A program made the position numbers and the translations under genes. This document shows positions 1 to 10,913 of a stretch of DNA of 64,000 nt, piece after piece. Origin of the DNA: Candidimonas nitroreducens. Its GTDB lineage: Bacteria; Pseudomonadota; Gammaproteobacteria; Burkholderiales; Burkholderiaceae_B. The number at the start of each line of letters is the position of its first letter. Positions within the stretch are counted from its first letter, which is position 1. The stretch lies in assembly GCF_002209565.1 (NCBI RefSeq), contig NZ_NJIH01000002.1:62001-126000 (forward strand), in the 5' to 3' direction. The notes beneath the pieces were generated by a model. That model did no database searches and had not been told where the DNA came from. It saw only the letters and a list, made by a program, of their open reading frames with translations.

Positions 1-136
1 AAGTGTAAGCCAGAGTCGGCGCGCGTGTCAGCGCACCGCCGCGGGCAGAGGCCCGCGCGCCGGCGGTCACACCTGCCGGCCCGGCGCGAACCTAGGGGCC
101 TGTTCACCGAACCGGCCCCAGTGGCAGACGCAGGCC

Positions 137-1015
137 TCAGGCGTTGCCGGCTGCTGCCGCGGCCACTTCGGCGGCGAAATCCTCGACCTTCTTCTCGATG
201 CCCTCGCCCACCACGTACAGCGCGTAGCGGCTGACCGCGGCGTTCTTTTCCTTGAGCACCTGGGCCACGGTCTGCTTGTCGTTCTTGACGAACGGCTGGT
301 TCAGCAATGTGACTTCCTTCAGGAATTTCTGCACCGAGCCCTCGACCATCTTGACGACGATCTCGGCGGGCTTGCCCGATTCGGCGGCCTTCTGCTCGGC
401 CACCGAGCGTTCGGCGTCGATGTCGGCCTGTGCCACGCCGCCGGCATCCAGCGCGCGGGGCTTGGTGGCGGCGATATGCATCGCCAGGTCTTTGCCGAGC
501 TCGGCGGGGCCGCTGAATTCGACCATCACACCGATCTTGCCGCCATGCACGTAGCTGGCCAGCTGCTGGTCGGTGGCATAGCGCTGGAAGCGGCGCACCG
601 AGATGTTCTCGCCGATCTTGCCCACCAGCGCGGCGCGGGTGCTCTCGACCTTGCCCTCGCCCAGCGGCAGCGCGTTCAAGGCGGCCAGGTCGGCCGGGTC
701 ATTCTTGGCCACCAGCTCGGCCAGCTGGTTGACGAAGCCGATGAAGTCGTCGTTCTTGGCGACGAAGTCGGTTTCGCAGTTGACTTCGACCAGCGCACCC
801 TGCTTGGCATCGGCCGAAATGTACAGGCCCACTAGGCCTTCGGCCGTGATGCGGCTGGCCGCCTTGCTGGCCTTGTTGCCCAGCTTCACGCGCAGCAGTT
901 CCTCGGCACGGGCCATATCGCCTTCGGCCTCGGTCAGCGCCTTCTTGCATTCCATCATGGGCGCGTCAGTCTTCTCGCGCAGTTCCTTGACCATGGTTGC
1001 GGTAATTTGAGCCAA
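137..1015 (-). CDS. tsf: Elongation factor Ts
   Basis: Guanine-nucleotide exchange factor that recycles EF-Tu during translation in the cytoplasm. The 292-residue product has the EF-Ts N-terminal domain ([19 protein letters not shown], an almost invariant stretch), the core motif with [11 protein letters not shown] near residue 80, and HIAATKP further on. I place the start at a TTG codon (1015-1013): it gives the family N-terminus (M)[12 protein letters not shown], and an AGGAG lies 7 bases upstream at 1023-1027. Longer readings from a GTG at 1069 add residues that the family lacks. It lies downstream of rpsB on the same strand, the usual rpsB-tsf-pyrH order; pyrH would be beyond the left edge. 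Identity is certain; only the start is open to question. Confidence 0.97.
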   Translation of the reverse strand: MAQITATMVKELREKTDAPMMECKKALTEAEGDMARAEELLRVKLGNKASKAASRITAEGLVGLYISADAKQGALVEVNCETDFVAKNDDFIGFVNQLAELVAKNDPADLAALNALPLGEGKVESTRAALVGKIGENISVRRFQRYATDQQLASYVHGGKIGVMVEFSGPAELGKDLAMHIAATKPRALDAGGVAQADIDAERSVAEQKAAESGKPAEIVVKMVEGSVQKFLKEVTLLNQPFVKNDKQTVAQVLKEKNAAVSRYALYVVGEGIEKKVEDFAAEVAAAAAGNA

Positions 1016-1042
1016 TTCGATTCTCCTGTTCAATAATTGCGC

Positions 1043-1122
1043 GCCCCGGACGGGCCGGGGCATAAACACATGGGGAGCCGGGCCGCGTGCAACGCGGCCG
1101 GCGTCATACCGGGCAGGCCCGG
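1043..1122 (-). promoter_or_regulatory. Three GC-rich hairpins between rpsB and tsf
   Basis: Three consecutive inverted repeats fill the rpsB-tsf spacer: GCCCCGG/CCGGGGC (1043-1049 with 1055-1061), GGCCGCG/CGCGGCC (1081-1087 with 1093-1099) and CCGGG/CCCGG (1109-1113 with 1118-1122). None is followed by a T-run in the direction of transcription, so they are not plain intrinsic terminators. They could act as attenuators or RNA-stability elements; this is inference. Confidence 0.5.
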
Positions 1123-1132
1123 CCGGATGCGT

Positions 1133-1882
1133 TTACTCGCGCTCTTCGTCGACTTCGACGAACTCTTCGCTGCCTTCGGCGATTTCTTCCACCAGGCCGT
1201 TCAGGTTCTGCTCGCGGCCTTCCAGCACGGCGTCGGCAATGCCGCGCGCGTACAGCGCAATGGCCTTGGCCGAGTCGTCGTTGCCCGGGATCACGTGCGC
1301 GATGCCTTCGGGAGAGTGGTTGGTGTCGACCACGGCGACCACGGGGATGCCCAGGGTGCGCGCCTCGGCAACGGCGATCTTGTGGTAGCCCACGTCAATC
1401 ACGAACAGGGCGTCGGGCAGCGTGTTCATGTCCTTGATGCCGCCGATCGCCTTGTTGAGCTTGGCCAGTTCGCGTTCGAACATGAGTGCTTCTTTCTTAC
1501 TCATGCGTTCGGTGGCGCCCTCGGCCTGCGCGGCTTCCATTTCCTTCAGGCGCTTGACCGAGCTCTTGACCGTCTTGAAATTGGTCATCATGCCGCCGAG
1601 CCAGCGGTTGTCCACGTAGGGCATGCCGCAGCGCTGCGCCTCGGCCGCCACCAGCTCGCGCGCGGCGCGCTTGGTGCCGACGAACAGCACGGTGCCGCCA
1701 CGAGCCACCAGTTGGCGCACGAACTTGGTCGCCTCCTGGAACTTAGCAACGGTTTGCTCGAGGTTGACGATATGGATTTTGTTGCGCTGGCCGAAGATAT
1801 AGGGGGCCATCCTGGGGTTCCAGTAACGAGTCTGGTGACCGAAGTGCACGCCCGCTTCCAGCATTTCACGCATCAAAGACAT
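1133..1882 (-). CDS. rpsB: 30S ribosomal protein S2
   Basis: Component of the small ribosomal subunit needed for S1 binding and start-site selection. The 249-residue product begins [23 protein letters not shown], the family signature, and contains the second S2 signature region ([18 protein letters not shown], then [15 protein letters not shown]). Length is normal (about 240-250). The ATG at 1882 is preceded by TAGGAGAATACT, giving a good ribosome binding site. It is the first gene of the rpsB-tsf unit and is divergent from map across a 420-bp intergenic region. Confidence 0.98.
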   Translation of the reverse strand: MSLMREMLEAGVHFGHQTRYWNPRMAPYIFGQRNKIHIVNLEQTVAKFQEATKFVRQLVARGGTVLFVGTKRAARELVAAEAQRCGMPYVDNRWLGGMMTNFKTVKSSVKRLKEMEAAQAEGATERMSKKEALMFERELAKLNKAIGGIKDMNTLPDALFVIDVGYHKIAVAEARTLGIPVVAVVDTNHSPEGIAHVIPGNDDSAKAIALYARGIADAVLEGREQNLNGLVEEIAEGSEEFVEVDEERE

Positions 1883-2302
1883 AGTATTCTCCTAGGGTTG
1901 AGTCTTGCGCCAGGCCGGGATTGGTACAATGACCCAACACCCCGGACGGCCAGGCGCGCGATTTGCCGCGAATCAACGCCAAAATTTGCATTGAATCCCA
2001 CGGCTGGTTTGGCTGCGTTAGGCTGTAGCAGCTACTGGCACCAATGGCCAGCACAGCAACTACTTGCCTGCAGCATTTACTTTACTTTTTACCTACGTTT
2101 TTGCCCGCATTTTTGCCTGCAGCTTTTGCCTGCAAGCTTCTGCCCGCAGTTTTTGCCCGCATGAAGCCAAGCATCAAAGGCCAGATTAAAGACCAATCAA
2201 AGCACCGATCAATGCCTAAGCAGCACAATCAAAGCCTAAGCCAGCAAAAAGAAAGCCTATAATTCTACTATCTTTTTCGATCATCCTTCAAGCCGCCTTC
2301 CC
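1883..2302. promoter_or_regulatory. Divergent rpsB/map intergenic region
   Basis: This 420-bp stretch has no gene. It must carry the rpsB promoter on the minus strand and the map promoter on the plus strand. A perfect TATAAT at 2258-2263 lies 40 bases before the map ATG and is the best -10 candidate for map, though no convincing -35 is visible. The middle contains a degenerate repeat described separately, and 2190-2257 is purine-rich with the word AAAGCCTAAG partly repeated. I found no clear rpsB promoter. Confidence 0.5.
2099..2161. repeat. Degenerate tandem repeat, TTTTGCCYGCA units
   Basis: Five copies of an 11-bp word of the form TTYTGCCYGCA start at 2099, 2111, 2124, 2138 and 2151, with a period of 12-14 bp. 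A looser copy (CTTGCCTGCA) lies near 2063. The units are not identical, so this is an old or functionally constrained array rather than a recent expansion. It sits between the starts of rpsB and map. Confidence 0.7.
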
Positions 2303-3118
2303 ATGAGCAGTATCGTTACCGATCCCGAAGACCTGAACAAAATGCGCGCCGCCTGCCGGGATGCGGCCAAAATCCTCGATTTCCTCACGCCGCACGTGCG
2401 CGCCGGCATCACCACCGGCGAACTCGACCGCCTGTGCATGGACTACCTGACCAACGAACTGAAGGTCGAATCGGCCACCGTCGGCTACGCGCCGCCGGGC
2501 TATCCGCCCTTTCCGGGCTCGATCTGCACCTCGGTCAACCACGTAATCTGCCACGGCATCCCGGGCGACAAGGTGCTCAAGAATGGCGACATCATGAACA
2601 TCGACGTCACCATCATCAAGGACGGCTGGTTCGGCGATACCAGCCGCATGTACTACGTCGGCGAGCCCTCCATTCTGGCGCGCCGCCTGACCGAGATCAC
2701 CTATGAATGCATGTGGCTGGGCATACAGCAGGTGCGGCCCGGCGCCACCCTGGGCGACGTCGGCCAGGCCATCCAGAAATACGCCGAGGGCAAGGGTTTC
2801 TCGGTGGTGCGCGAATATTGCGGCCACGGGGTGGGCCGCAAGTTCCACCAGGATCCCCAAGTCCTGCACTACGGCAAGGCCGGCACCGGCGTGAAGCTGG
2901 TGCCCGGCATGATTTTCACCATCGAACCCATGATCAACGCCGGGCGCAAGGACATCCGCCAGCTCGCCGACGGCTGGACGGTCGTGACCCGCGACCATAG
3001 CCTATCGGCCCAATGGGAGCACAGCATCCTGGTCACCGACGACGGCTACGAGGTGCTCACCGTGTCCGACGGCATGCCCCCTCCTCCCGCCTTCATCAAT
3101 CCGGCCGCCGCCCACTGA
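2303..3118 (+). CDS. map: Methionine aminopeptidase, type I
   Basis: Removes the N-terminal methionine from nascent proteins in the cytoplasm, using a two-metal centre. The 271-residue product shows the pita-bread fold ligands: aspartates in NIDVTIIKDGWFGDTSR, the histidine of YCGHGVGRKFHQDP, the glutamate of IFTIEPMIN and the last glutamate in QWEHSILVTDDGYEVLT. Length is typical for type I enzymes (about 265). The ATG at 2303 is the only start that gives the usual N-terminus; its ribosome binding site is weak. The next gene, glnD, follows after 20 bases. Confidence 0.97.
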   Translation: MSSIVTDPEDLNKMRAACRDAAKILDFLTPHVRAGITTGELDRLCMDYLTNELKVESATVGYAPPGYPPFPGSICTSVNHVICHGIPGDKVLKNGDIMNIDVTIIKDGWFGDTSRMYYVGEPSILARRLTEITYECMWLGIQQVRPGATLGDVGQAIQKYAEGKGFSVVREYCGHGVGRKFHQDPQVLHYGKAGTGVKLVPGMIFTIEPMINAGRKDIRQLADGWTVVTRDHSLSAQWEHSILVTDDGYEVLTVSDGMPPPPAFINPAAAH

Positions 3119-3138
3119 AGCACAAGGCCGCGTGGCTC

Positions 3139-5724
3139 ATGCGGGCTTCCTCGTCCTCCCTGCTGGCGCTGTTGCGCGAAAACCTGCAGCGCAAGCGCCG
3201 CGAGGCCATCGACCAGTTCCGCATCCACCTGCGGCCTGAACTGCTGCTGACGGCGCTGCGGCGCGCCACCGACCAGGCGGTGCGCGAAGCGATCAAGCTG
3301 CATCCGCTGCCGGCCCATGCCAGCCTGGTGGCCGTCGGCGGCTACGGGCGCGGCGAACTCTACCCGTATTCGGACGTCGACGTCCTGATATTGCTGCGCG
3401 ACCCTCCGGGCCAGGCCGATACGCGCCTGCTCGAGGCGCTGGTGGCCGCGCTGTGGGATCTGGGGCTGGATCTCGGGCACAGCGTGCGCACCATCGAAGA
3501 CTGCCGGCGCGAGGCGGCCGGCGACATCACGGTCGAGACCGCACTCATGGAGGCGCGCTGGCTGGCCGGCAGCAAGGAACTGCTGCAGGCCCTGACGCAC
3601 GCCATGACGGAACAAATGGACGCGCAGACCTTTTTCCAGGCCAAACGCGCCGAGATGCAGCAGCGCCATGCGCGCCACCAGGACACGCCCTATGCGCTGG
3701 AGCCCAATTGCAAAGAGGCGCCGGGTGGCCTGCGCGACCTGCAGGTTATTCTCTGGCTGGCCCAGGCCGCCGGCCTGGGGCATACCTGGAAGGAAATCGC
3801 CCGCGCCCAGCTGCTGACCGCGGCGGAGTACCGCTCGCTGCGCAAGGCCGACCTGGCCTTCAAGCGCCTGCGCATCGAGCTGCACCTGCTTTGCGGCCGG
3901 CGCGAAGACCGGGTGCTATTCGACCTGCAGCCGGCGCTGGCCGCGATCTACGGCTTCACGGCAACCAAAACGCGCCGTCCCAGTGAGATCCTGATGCAGC
4001 GCTACTACTGGGCGGCGCGGGTGGTGAACCAGCTCAACACCATCCTGATGCAGACCTTCGAAGAGCGCCTGTTCCCGCAGCCCGATGCGCCGGTGCACCG
4101 CATCGACGATGATTTCTGCATGGTGCAGAACCGCCTGGAGCTCTGCCGCGAGGACGGCTTCGAGCGCAAGCCCACCATGCTGCTGCGCGCCTTCCTGGTG
4201 ATGCAGGAACGGCCCGAACTGAGCGGCCTGTCGGCGCATACGCTGCGCGCCATGTGGCATGCGCGGCGCCGCATCGACGCGCAGTTCCGCAAGAACCCCG
4301 TCAATCGCCGGCTGTTCCTGCAGATCCTGCAGCAGCCGCGCGGCATCGTGCACGCGCTGCGGCGCATGACCATGCTGAACATCCTGCCGCGCTACCTGCC
4401 GGTGTTCCGCCGCATCGTCGGCCAGATGCAGCACGACCTGTTTCACGCCTACACGGTGGATCAGCACATCTTGATGGTGATCCGCAATCTGCGCCGCTTC
4501 ACCATGCCCGAGCATGCCCAGGAATATCCCTTGGCCAGCCAGCTCATGGCCGGGGTGCAGCGCCACTGGCTGCTGTACGTCGCGGCGCTGTTCCACGACA
4601 TCGCCAAGGGCCGCGGCGGCCATCACTCCGAACTCGGCGCCCGCGACGCCTACCGCTTCTGCATCGAGCACGGGCTGGACGAGCAGGACACCGCGCTGGT
4701 GGAATTCCTGGTGCGCGAGCACCTGACCATGTCGGCCTACGCGCAGAAGCGCGACCTGAGCGACCCCCAGGTGGTGCGCGAATTCGCCGCCATCGTGGGC
4801 GACGAGCGCCGCCTGACCACGCTCTACCTGCTGACGGTGGCCGACATCCGCGGCACCAGCCCCAAGGTGTGGAACTCCTGGAAAGGCAAGCTGCTGGAAG
4901 ACCTGTACCGCCAGACCTTGCTGGCGCTGGGAGGCTCGCAGCCCGATACCCGCACCGTGCTCAGCCAGCGCAAAGAAGCCGCCGCCGCCGAAATCCGCCG
5001 CATGGGGCTGCGCGACGAAAGCCGCGAGGCCTTCTGGAGCGAACTCGACGTGGCCTATTTCCTGCGCCACGAAGCCTCCGAGATCGCCTGGCATACGCGC
5101 CACCTGTACTACCGCGCCAACAGCCCCGAACCCGTCGTCAAGGCACGCATCGCCGGCAGCAGCGAAGGCTTGCAGCTCATGGTTTATACGCGCGACGCCC
5201 AAGACCTGTTCGTGACCATTTGCGGCTACTTCGAGCGGCGCGCACTCAGCGTGCAGGACGCCCGCATCCACACCACGCGCCACGGCTGGGCGCTGGACAG
5301 TTTCGTGGTGCTGCCGCCCGCGCACGAAAAAGATTTCCGCTCGCAGGCCGCACTGATCGAGCACGAGCTGCCCGAGCTGCTCGCCGGCGCCGCGCCCCTG
5401 CGCCACGCCGCAGCGCCGCCGCGGCGCGCCGGCTCGCGGCGCGCCCGCGTGTTTCCCATCGTGCCCAACATCGAGCTGCAGCCCGACGAGAACAGCACCT
5501 CGTGGCGCCTGTCCATTACCGCCTCCGACCGGCCGGGGCTGCTGTACGCGCTGGCGCAGGTCTTTGCCGAGCACGGCATCAACCTCAAGATGGCCAAGGT
5601 CATGACCCTGGGCGACCGCGTGGAAGACGTCTTCATCATCGCCGGCAGCGCCCTGGGGCACCCGCGCCTGCAGCTGCGCTTCGAGCGTGCGCTGCTGTCC
5701 ACGCTGGACGAATCAGGGGCCTGA
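3139..5724 (+). CDS. glnD: Bifunctional PII uridylyltransferase / uridylyl-removing enzyme
   Basis: Senses glutamine and adds or removes UMP on PII proteins, controlling nitrogen metabolism. Domains in the 861-residue protein: nucleotidyltransferase with GGYGRGELYPYSDVDVLIL at about 67-85, a central helical part, an HD domain with ALFHDIAKGRGGHHSE near 480-495, and two ACT domains near 675-750 and 785-860 (the second with RPGLLYALAQVFAEHGINL). The ATG at 3139 gives a normal length; an open frame extends upstream into map but in a different frame from it and is not needed. Map and glnD are probably co-transcribed. Confidence 0.95.
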   Translation: MRASSSSLLALLRENLQRKRREAIDQFRIHLRPELLLTALRRATDQAVREAIKLHPLPAHASLVAVGGYGRGELYPYSDVDVLILLRDPPGQADTRLLEALVAALWDLGLDLGHSVRTIEDCRREAAGDITVETALMEARWLAGSKELLQALTHAMTEQMDAQTFFQAKRAEMQQRHARHQDTPYALEPNCKEAPGGLRDLQVILWLAQAAGLGHTWKEIARAQLLTAAEYRSLRKADLAFKRLRIELHLLCGRREDRVLFDLQPALAAIYGFTATKTRRPSEILMQRYYWAARVVNQLNTILMQTFEERLFPQPDAPVHRIDDDFCMVQNRLELCREDGFERKPTMLLRAFLVMQERPELSGLSAHTLRAMWHARRRIDAQFRKNPVNRRLFLQILQQPRGIVHALRRMTMLNILPRYLPVFRRIVGQMQHDLFHAYTVDQHILMVIRNLRRFTMPEHAQEYPLASQLMAGVQRHWLLYVAALFHDIAKGRGGHHSELGARDAYRFCIEHGLDEQDTALVEFLVREHLTMSAYAQKRDLSDPQVVREFAAIVGDERRLTTLYLLTVADIRGTSPKVWNSWKGKLLEDLYRQTLLALGGSQPDTRTVLSQRKEAAAAEIRRMGLRDESREAFWSELDVAYFLRHEASEIAWHTRHLYYRANSPEPVVKARIAGSSEGLQLMVYTRDAQDLFVTICGYFERRALSVQDARIHTTRHGWALDSFVVLPPAHEKDFRSQAALIEHELPELLAGAAPLRHAAAPPRRAGSRRARVFPIVPNIELQPDENSTSWRLSITASDRPGLLYALAQVFAEHGINLKMAKVMTLGDRVEDVFIIAGSALGHPRLQLRFERALLSTLDESGA

Positions 5725-5829
5725 TCGCGGCGGCTGCGGCGGCGCTTGACCGCGCCAGGCTGCGCGGCAAGCTCGCCGACATGGCCGAAGCGCGGCGGCA
5801 GCGCCGCAGGCCTGCCTGCCCGGGCAGTG

Positions 5830-5835
5830 TATGAT
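5830..5835 (+). promoter_or_regulatory. Possible -10 element upstream of dsbB
   Basis: TATGAT lies 84 bases before the dsbB start in the 194-bp glnD-dsbB gap. No convincing -35 hexamer is present at the expected distance, so this is only a weak candidate. Confidence 0.25.
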
Positions 5836-5918
5836 TTGAGCTTCCACGGGCCGCCCGGCCCCGACAGGGCGCCGGTTCCCATCGCGCCCGTTCCCATTTC
5901 CTATCACTAGCCGTCCCG

Positions 5919-6404
5919 ATGAACCAACCCTCTTCCAAGCTGCTGCACGGCATTGCGCTGCTCAGCATACTGGCCGTGTGCGCGGCCCTGGTTTCGCAGC
6001 ACGTATTCGGCATGCGCCCATGCGCCTGGTGCGTGATGCAGCGCCTGATCTACCTGGCAATCGCCGTCTGCTGCTGGCTGGGCCTGCTGCTGCGCCGCTG
6101 GCGCCCGGCCGAGACGCTGGCCACGGTGGCGGCGGCGGCCCTGGGCATATGCGGAGTCATGTCGGCCTGGTACCAGTACAGTGTGGCTTCGAACATGTTC
6201 TCTTGCGACCGCACTTTCGCCGACAAATTCATGGTGGGCCTGGGCCTGGACGCCCACCTGCCCTGGCTGTTCGGCATATTCGCGTCGTGCGCCGACGCGC
6301 GCGTCAAGGTACTGGGGGTCGAATACGCCATCTGGAGCCTGATCCTGTTCGTGCTGCTGACCCTGGCTGCGCTGCGGGCGCTGGCGCGCCCGCGCCGCGC
6401 CTGA
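5919..6404 (+). CDS. dsbB: Disulfide bond formation protein B
   Basis: Inner-membrane quinone reductase that reoxidises periplasmic DsbA. The 161-residue product has four predicted membrane helices and the two redox cysteine pairs: C35-x-x-C38 in RPCAWC, and C96 with C124 in the second periplasmic loop. The motif CAWCVMQRLIY is characteristic of the family. Length matches the family (about 160-175). It converges on purF; the 43-bp gap between them has a short hairpin (CGCCCG/CGGGCG near 6425-6441) without a T-run. Confidence 0.93.
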   Translation: MNQPSSKLLHGIALLSILAVCAALVSQHVFGMRPCAWCVMQRLIYLAIAVCCWLGLLLRRWRPAETLATVAAAALGICGVMSAWYQYSVASNMFSCDRTFADKFMVGLGLDAHLPWLFGIFASCADARVKVLGVEYAIWSLILFVLLTLAALRALARPRRA

Positions 6405-6447
6405 TCGAACCGCCGCAAGCCGCGCCCGCTATCCGGGCGGCAACGTA

Positions 6448-7956
<1,509 letters not shown>

Positions 7957-7992
7957 TTGTTCCGGTTTCCTGTGTAGACGATCTGTAGACGA

Positions 7993-8481
7993 TCAATACG
8001 GCAGCCACGAGGCCAGCGAAGGCGGCAGCAGCAGCTTGGCCTGCTGCACCCCGCGCACGGCGGCGGGCGCCAGCCGCGCGTCGCGCCACCAGGGTTCTTT
8101 GGGCAATTCGGTATAGCCGGCGGCCGCCACCAATATGAGCACGATCAGCAAGCCGCGCAGCAGCCCGAACAGCGCGCCCAGGCCGTGGTCGGCCGGCGTC
8201 AGCCCGGTCTTGCGTATCAGAGTGTCGAGGGTCACGTTGAGCAGGCCGAGCAGCAGCAGCACCACAATAAATACCGCCCCATAGGCGGCGGCGGTACGCA
8301 AGAGTTCATTTTCCAGATAGGGGCCGAGCCACAGTGTAACCCGCGGCCCCCACCAGATGGCGGCCACGAAGGCCGCCATATAAGCGATCAGCGACAGAAT
8401 CTCTTTGACGAGCCCGCGCAGCAGCCCCAAAAATGCCGACACCACGAGGATGCCGAGCACTATGTAGTCGAAGCTGGTCAC
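7993..8481 (-). CDS. cvpA: Colicin V production protein CvpA
   Basis: Inner-membrane protein of 162 residues with four hydrophobic segments; the family is needed for colicin V export in E. coli and for envelope stress tolerance elsewhere, but the molecular role is not settled. The N-terminus TSFDYIVLGILVVSAFLGLLRG is typical. The start is a GTG that overlaps the dedD stop (GTGA), which implies translational coupling; no strong ribosome binding site is seen. It lies between dedD and purF, the standard context. Confidence 0.9.
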   Translation of the reverse strand: MTSFDYIVLGILVVSAFLGLLRGLVKEILSLIAYMAAFVAAIWWGPRVTLWLGPYLENELLRTAAAYGAVFIVVLLLLGLLNVTLDTLIRKTGLTPADHGLGALFGLLRGLLIVLILVAAAGYTELPKEPWWRDARLAPAAVRGVQQAKLLLPPSLASWLPY

Positions 8482-9347
8482 TTACTGGAAATGAAGCCGT
8501 TGTCGTAGCCCAGGGCGCGCAGGCGCGCCTGTGCTGCCTGGGCGGCATCGCGCGTGGGGAAAGGCCCGACACGCAGCCGGTAGGTGGGCTTGCCGTTGAC
8601 CGTACCCGTCTGGACATAGGCGTTGGTGACCCCGGCCGCCACCAGCTTTTCGCGCCGGCTCTGGGCGTCTTTGTCGGCCGTGTAAGAAGCGATCTGCAGC
8701 ACGAAATTGCCGTGTGCCGCGGGCGCGGGCGCGCTCTGGGCGGGTTTGCGGCCCTCGAGCAGCGCGATGGCCACGGAACCGTCGTCGGTGCGCGGTTCGG
8801 AGTCGCCCTTCTTGGCGCGGGTTTCATGGCGCGGCTCGGGCTTGGCCTCGGGTTTGGGCTTGGCAGCCGAGTGCGCTTCGGGGCGCGCCGGCGGCTTGGC
8901 CCGGCTGGCGTCTTCGCGAGCCACGGGCGGTTCGGGTTTGGCGGCGGGCGGCGCGTCATCGACCGGGCCGGGCGCCGTGTCGGCGGGCGCCTGCGCGGCA
9001 CCGCCCTGCTCTACCGTGCCCGCGGCCGGCGCACCGGCTTCAGGGGTGGCGGCTGCAACCGTGGTGCCGTCGGAAGGCTGCAAGCCGGAACCGGTTGCGG
9101 CGCCGCCCTGGCTGGAGGCCGGAGGCACCACCGCCGGCACCGCCAGCGGCGCATTGGCCTGCTTGGGCGCGGGCGTGGAATCCAGCAGCATGGGCACGAT
9201 GATGACGGCGGCAAGCACCAGCACCAAGGCACCGATCAGGCGCCGGCGGGCACGGCCGCGCATTTCCTGTGCCAGAGCTTCGCTGGAGGTTCGCGTTACG
9301 GGGCGGCGGGGCGCGGCGGCGGATTCGCTGCGAGAAAACAATCCCAT
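8478..9347 (-). CDS. dedD: SPOR-domain cell division protein, DedD-like
   Basis: The 289-residue product has a short basic N-terminus, one membrane helix near 40-60 (LIGALVLVLAAVIIVPML), a long Ala/Pro/Lys-rich periplasmic linker and a C-terminal SPOR domain (from NFVLQIASYTADKDAQ to GYDNGF). SPOR domains bind denuded septal peptidoglycan, so it probably acts at the division site. I chose the ATG at 9347, nine bases after AAAGG, over a TTG at 9356 that abuts that site. Its position between folC and cvpA is that of E. coli dedD. Confidence 0.88.
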   Translation of the reverse strand: MGLFSRSESAAAPRRPVTRTSSEALAQEMRGRARRRLIGALVLVLAAVIIVPMLLDSTPAPKQANAPLAVPAVVPPASSQGGAATGSGLQPSDGTTVAAATPEAGAPAAGTVEQGGAAQAPADTAPGPVDDAPPAAKPEPPVAREDASRAKPPARPEAHSAAKPKPEAKPEPRHETRAKKGDSEPRTDDGSVAIALLEGRKPAQSAPAPAAHGNFVLQIASYTADKDAQSRREKLVAAGVTNAYVQTGTVNGKPTYRLRVGPFPTRDAAQAAQARLRALGYDNGFISSK

Positions 9348-9397
9348 GGGCGGCAACCTTTATGGACAGGCTGTGCGCCTGCCCGCGTGAACATTGA

Positions 9398-10693
9398 TCA
9401 GCGTCCAAGCTCCTGCAGCACCGGGCCGACCGTGGAAAAGGAGCCGAACACGAGAATTCTATCACCCTCGGTCGCGCGTTCACGCGCCGCAGCAAAGGCG
9501 AGCACCGGATTTGCAAAACTTGAAACAGTCACCGGGTCATCGCCCTGGGGCGGCAGCAGGCCGCGCATGATTTCGGCCAGTTGTTCGCCGGTGGCGCCGC
9601 GCGGGCCGTCGATGGTGGCGAAATACCAGTGATCGACGCGGGTAAGGAACTTGGACAGCACGCCGGCAATGTCCTTGTCCTTGAGCATGCCCACCACCGC
9701 ATGGGTGTAGGGGTAATACGCCATGCCGCCCAGATTCTGCGCCAGAGCCGAGGCGGCGTGCGGATTGTGCGCCACGTCCAGCACTACGGTGGGCCGCCCC
9801 GGCAGGATCTGCAGGCGGCCGGGCAGCACAGCCTGGGACAGCCCCAGGCGCACGGCCTGTTGCGGCACCACCAGCCGATCTTCCAGGGCCTCGAGCGCGG
9901 CCAGCGCGGCACTGGCGTTGAGCAACTGGTTGGCGCCGCGCAGCGCCGGGTAGGCCAGGCCGGCACGGCGCCGCGAGCGCCCGCCGTAGGCCCATTGCTG
10001 GCGGTCGCCGGAATAGTTGAAATCCTTGCCGAAGCGCCACAGGTCGGCGCCTATGTCGCGCGCATAATCGACCAGGCTCTGCGGCGGCATGGGGTCGGCG
10101 CAGATGGCGGGACGGCCGGAGCGGAAGATATGCGCTTTTTCGTAGCCGATTTTTTCGCGCGTGTCGCCCAGCCACTCGGTATGATCGAGGTCGACGCTGG
10201 TGACGATGGAGCAGTCGGCGTCGATCAGATTGACGGCGTCGAGCCTGCCTCCCAGCCCGACTTCCAGTACGGCGATGTCCACCTCGCGCTGCTCGAACAG
10301 CAGCAGCGCCGCCAGTGTCGTGTATTCGAAATAGCTCAGGGAAATCTCGCCGCGGCCATTTTCAATGCGATCGAACTGCGCGATGATGGCGGCGTCGTCG
10401 GCGTTCTCGCCATCGACGCGGATACGCTCGTTGAAATCGATCAGATGCGGCGAGGTATACATGCCGACGCGGTAGCCGGCCGCCTGCAAGATGGCTTCCA
10501 GCATGGCGCAGGTCGAGCCTTTGCCATTGGTGCCGCCCACCGTGATCTTCACGCAAGGCAGGCGCAGTTCGAGCCGCTCGGCGACGGCGCGGACGCGCTC
10601 CAGGCCGAGTTCTATGGGTTTGCGATGCAGGGATTCCAGATAGGCGAGCCATTCCTGCAGAGTGGCTGCGGCGGTGGGTTTGGGCAGGGACAT
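9398..10693 (-). CDS. folC: Folylpolyglutamate synthase / dihydrofolate synthase
   Basis: ATP-dependent Mur-ligase-family enzyme that makes dihydrofolate and adds glutamates to folates. The 431-residue product has the P-loop VGGTNGKGSTCAMLEA near residue 50, the folate loop region TSPHLIDFNERI, and EVGLGGRLDAVN near 145. It starts at the ATG at 10693 (MSLPKPTAAATLQEWLAYLE); a longer open frame upstream adds unrelated residues. It is the first gene of the folC-dedD-cvpA-purF unit. Confidence 0.94.
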   Translation of the reverse strand: MSLPKPTAAATLQEWLAYLESLHRKPIELGLERVRAVAERLELRLPCVKITVGGTNGKGSTCAMLEAILQAAGYRVGMYTSPHLIDFNERIRVDGENADDAAIIAQFDRIENGRGEISLSYFEYTTLAALLLFEQREVDIAVLEVGLGGRLDAVNLIDADCSIVTSVDLDHTEWLGDTREKIGYEKAHIFRSGRPAICADPMPPQSLVDYARDIGADLWRFGKDFNYSGDRQQWAYGGRSRRRAGLAYPALRGANQLLNASAALAALEALEDRLVVPQQAVRLGLSQAVLPGRLQILPGRPTVVLDVAHNPHAASALAQNLGGMAYYPYTHAVVGMLKDKDIAGVLSKFLTRVDHWYFATIDGPRGATGEQLAEIMRGLLPPQGDDPVTVSSFANPVLAFAAARERATEGDRILVFGSFSTVGPVLQELGR

Positions 10694-10913
10694 GAATCGG
10701 GTTCGGAAGAGAAAGGCCGCGGCGCGGCCACGCGGGCGCGCAAAAAATGCGGGTCTGGGGCGAGCCGAGGAAGACAGACGCAAGTGTAGCTCAGCGCGCC
10801 CCGGCGGTCTTGCTTCACCGCGGGGCACTCAGGGATAAAGCGTGGCGGCGGGCGGTGCGAGCCTGTCCGCAGCCCCGCCCAGAACATTTCCGGCCGTCCG
10901 CAGGAAAGCAAAA

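Noticed and set aside
1-136. Start of pyrH or a terminator after tsf
   Set aside because: No UMP kinase sequence is visible in these bases and the GC-rich inverted stretches lack a T-run.
1921-1932. TACAAT as a plus-strand -10 in the rpsB/map region
   Set aside because: No -35 at a usable distance and it is 370 bp from map; better explained by chance.
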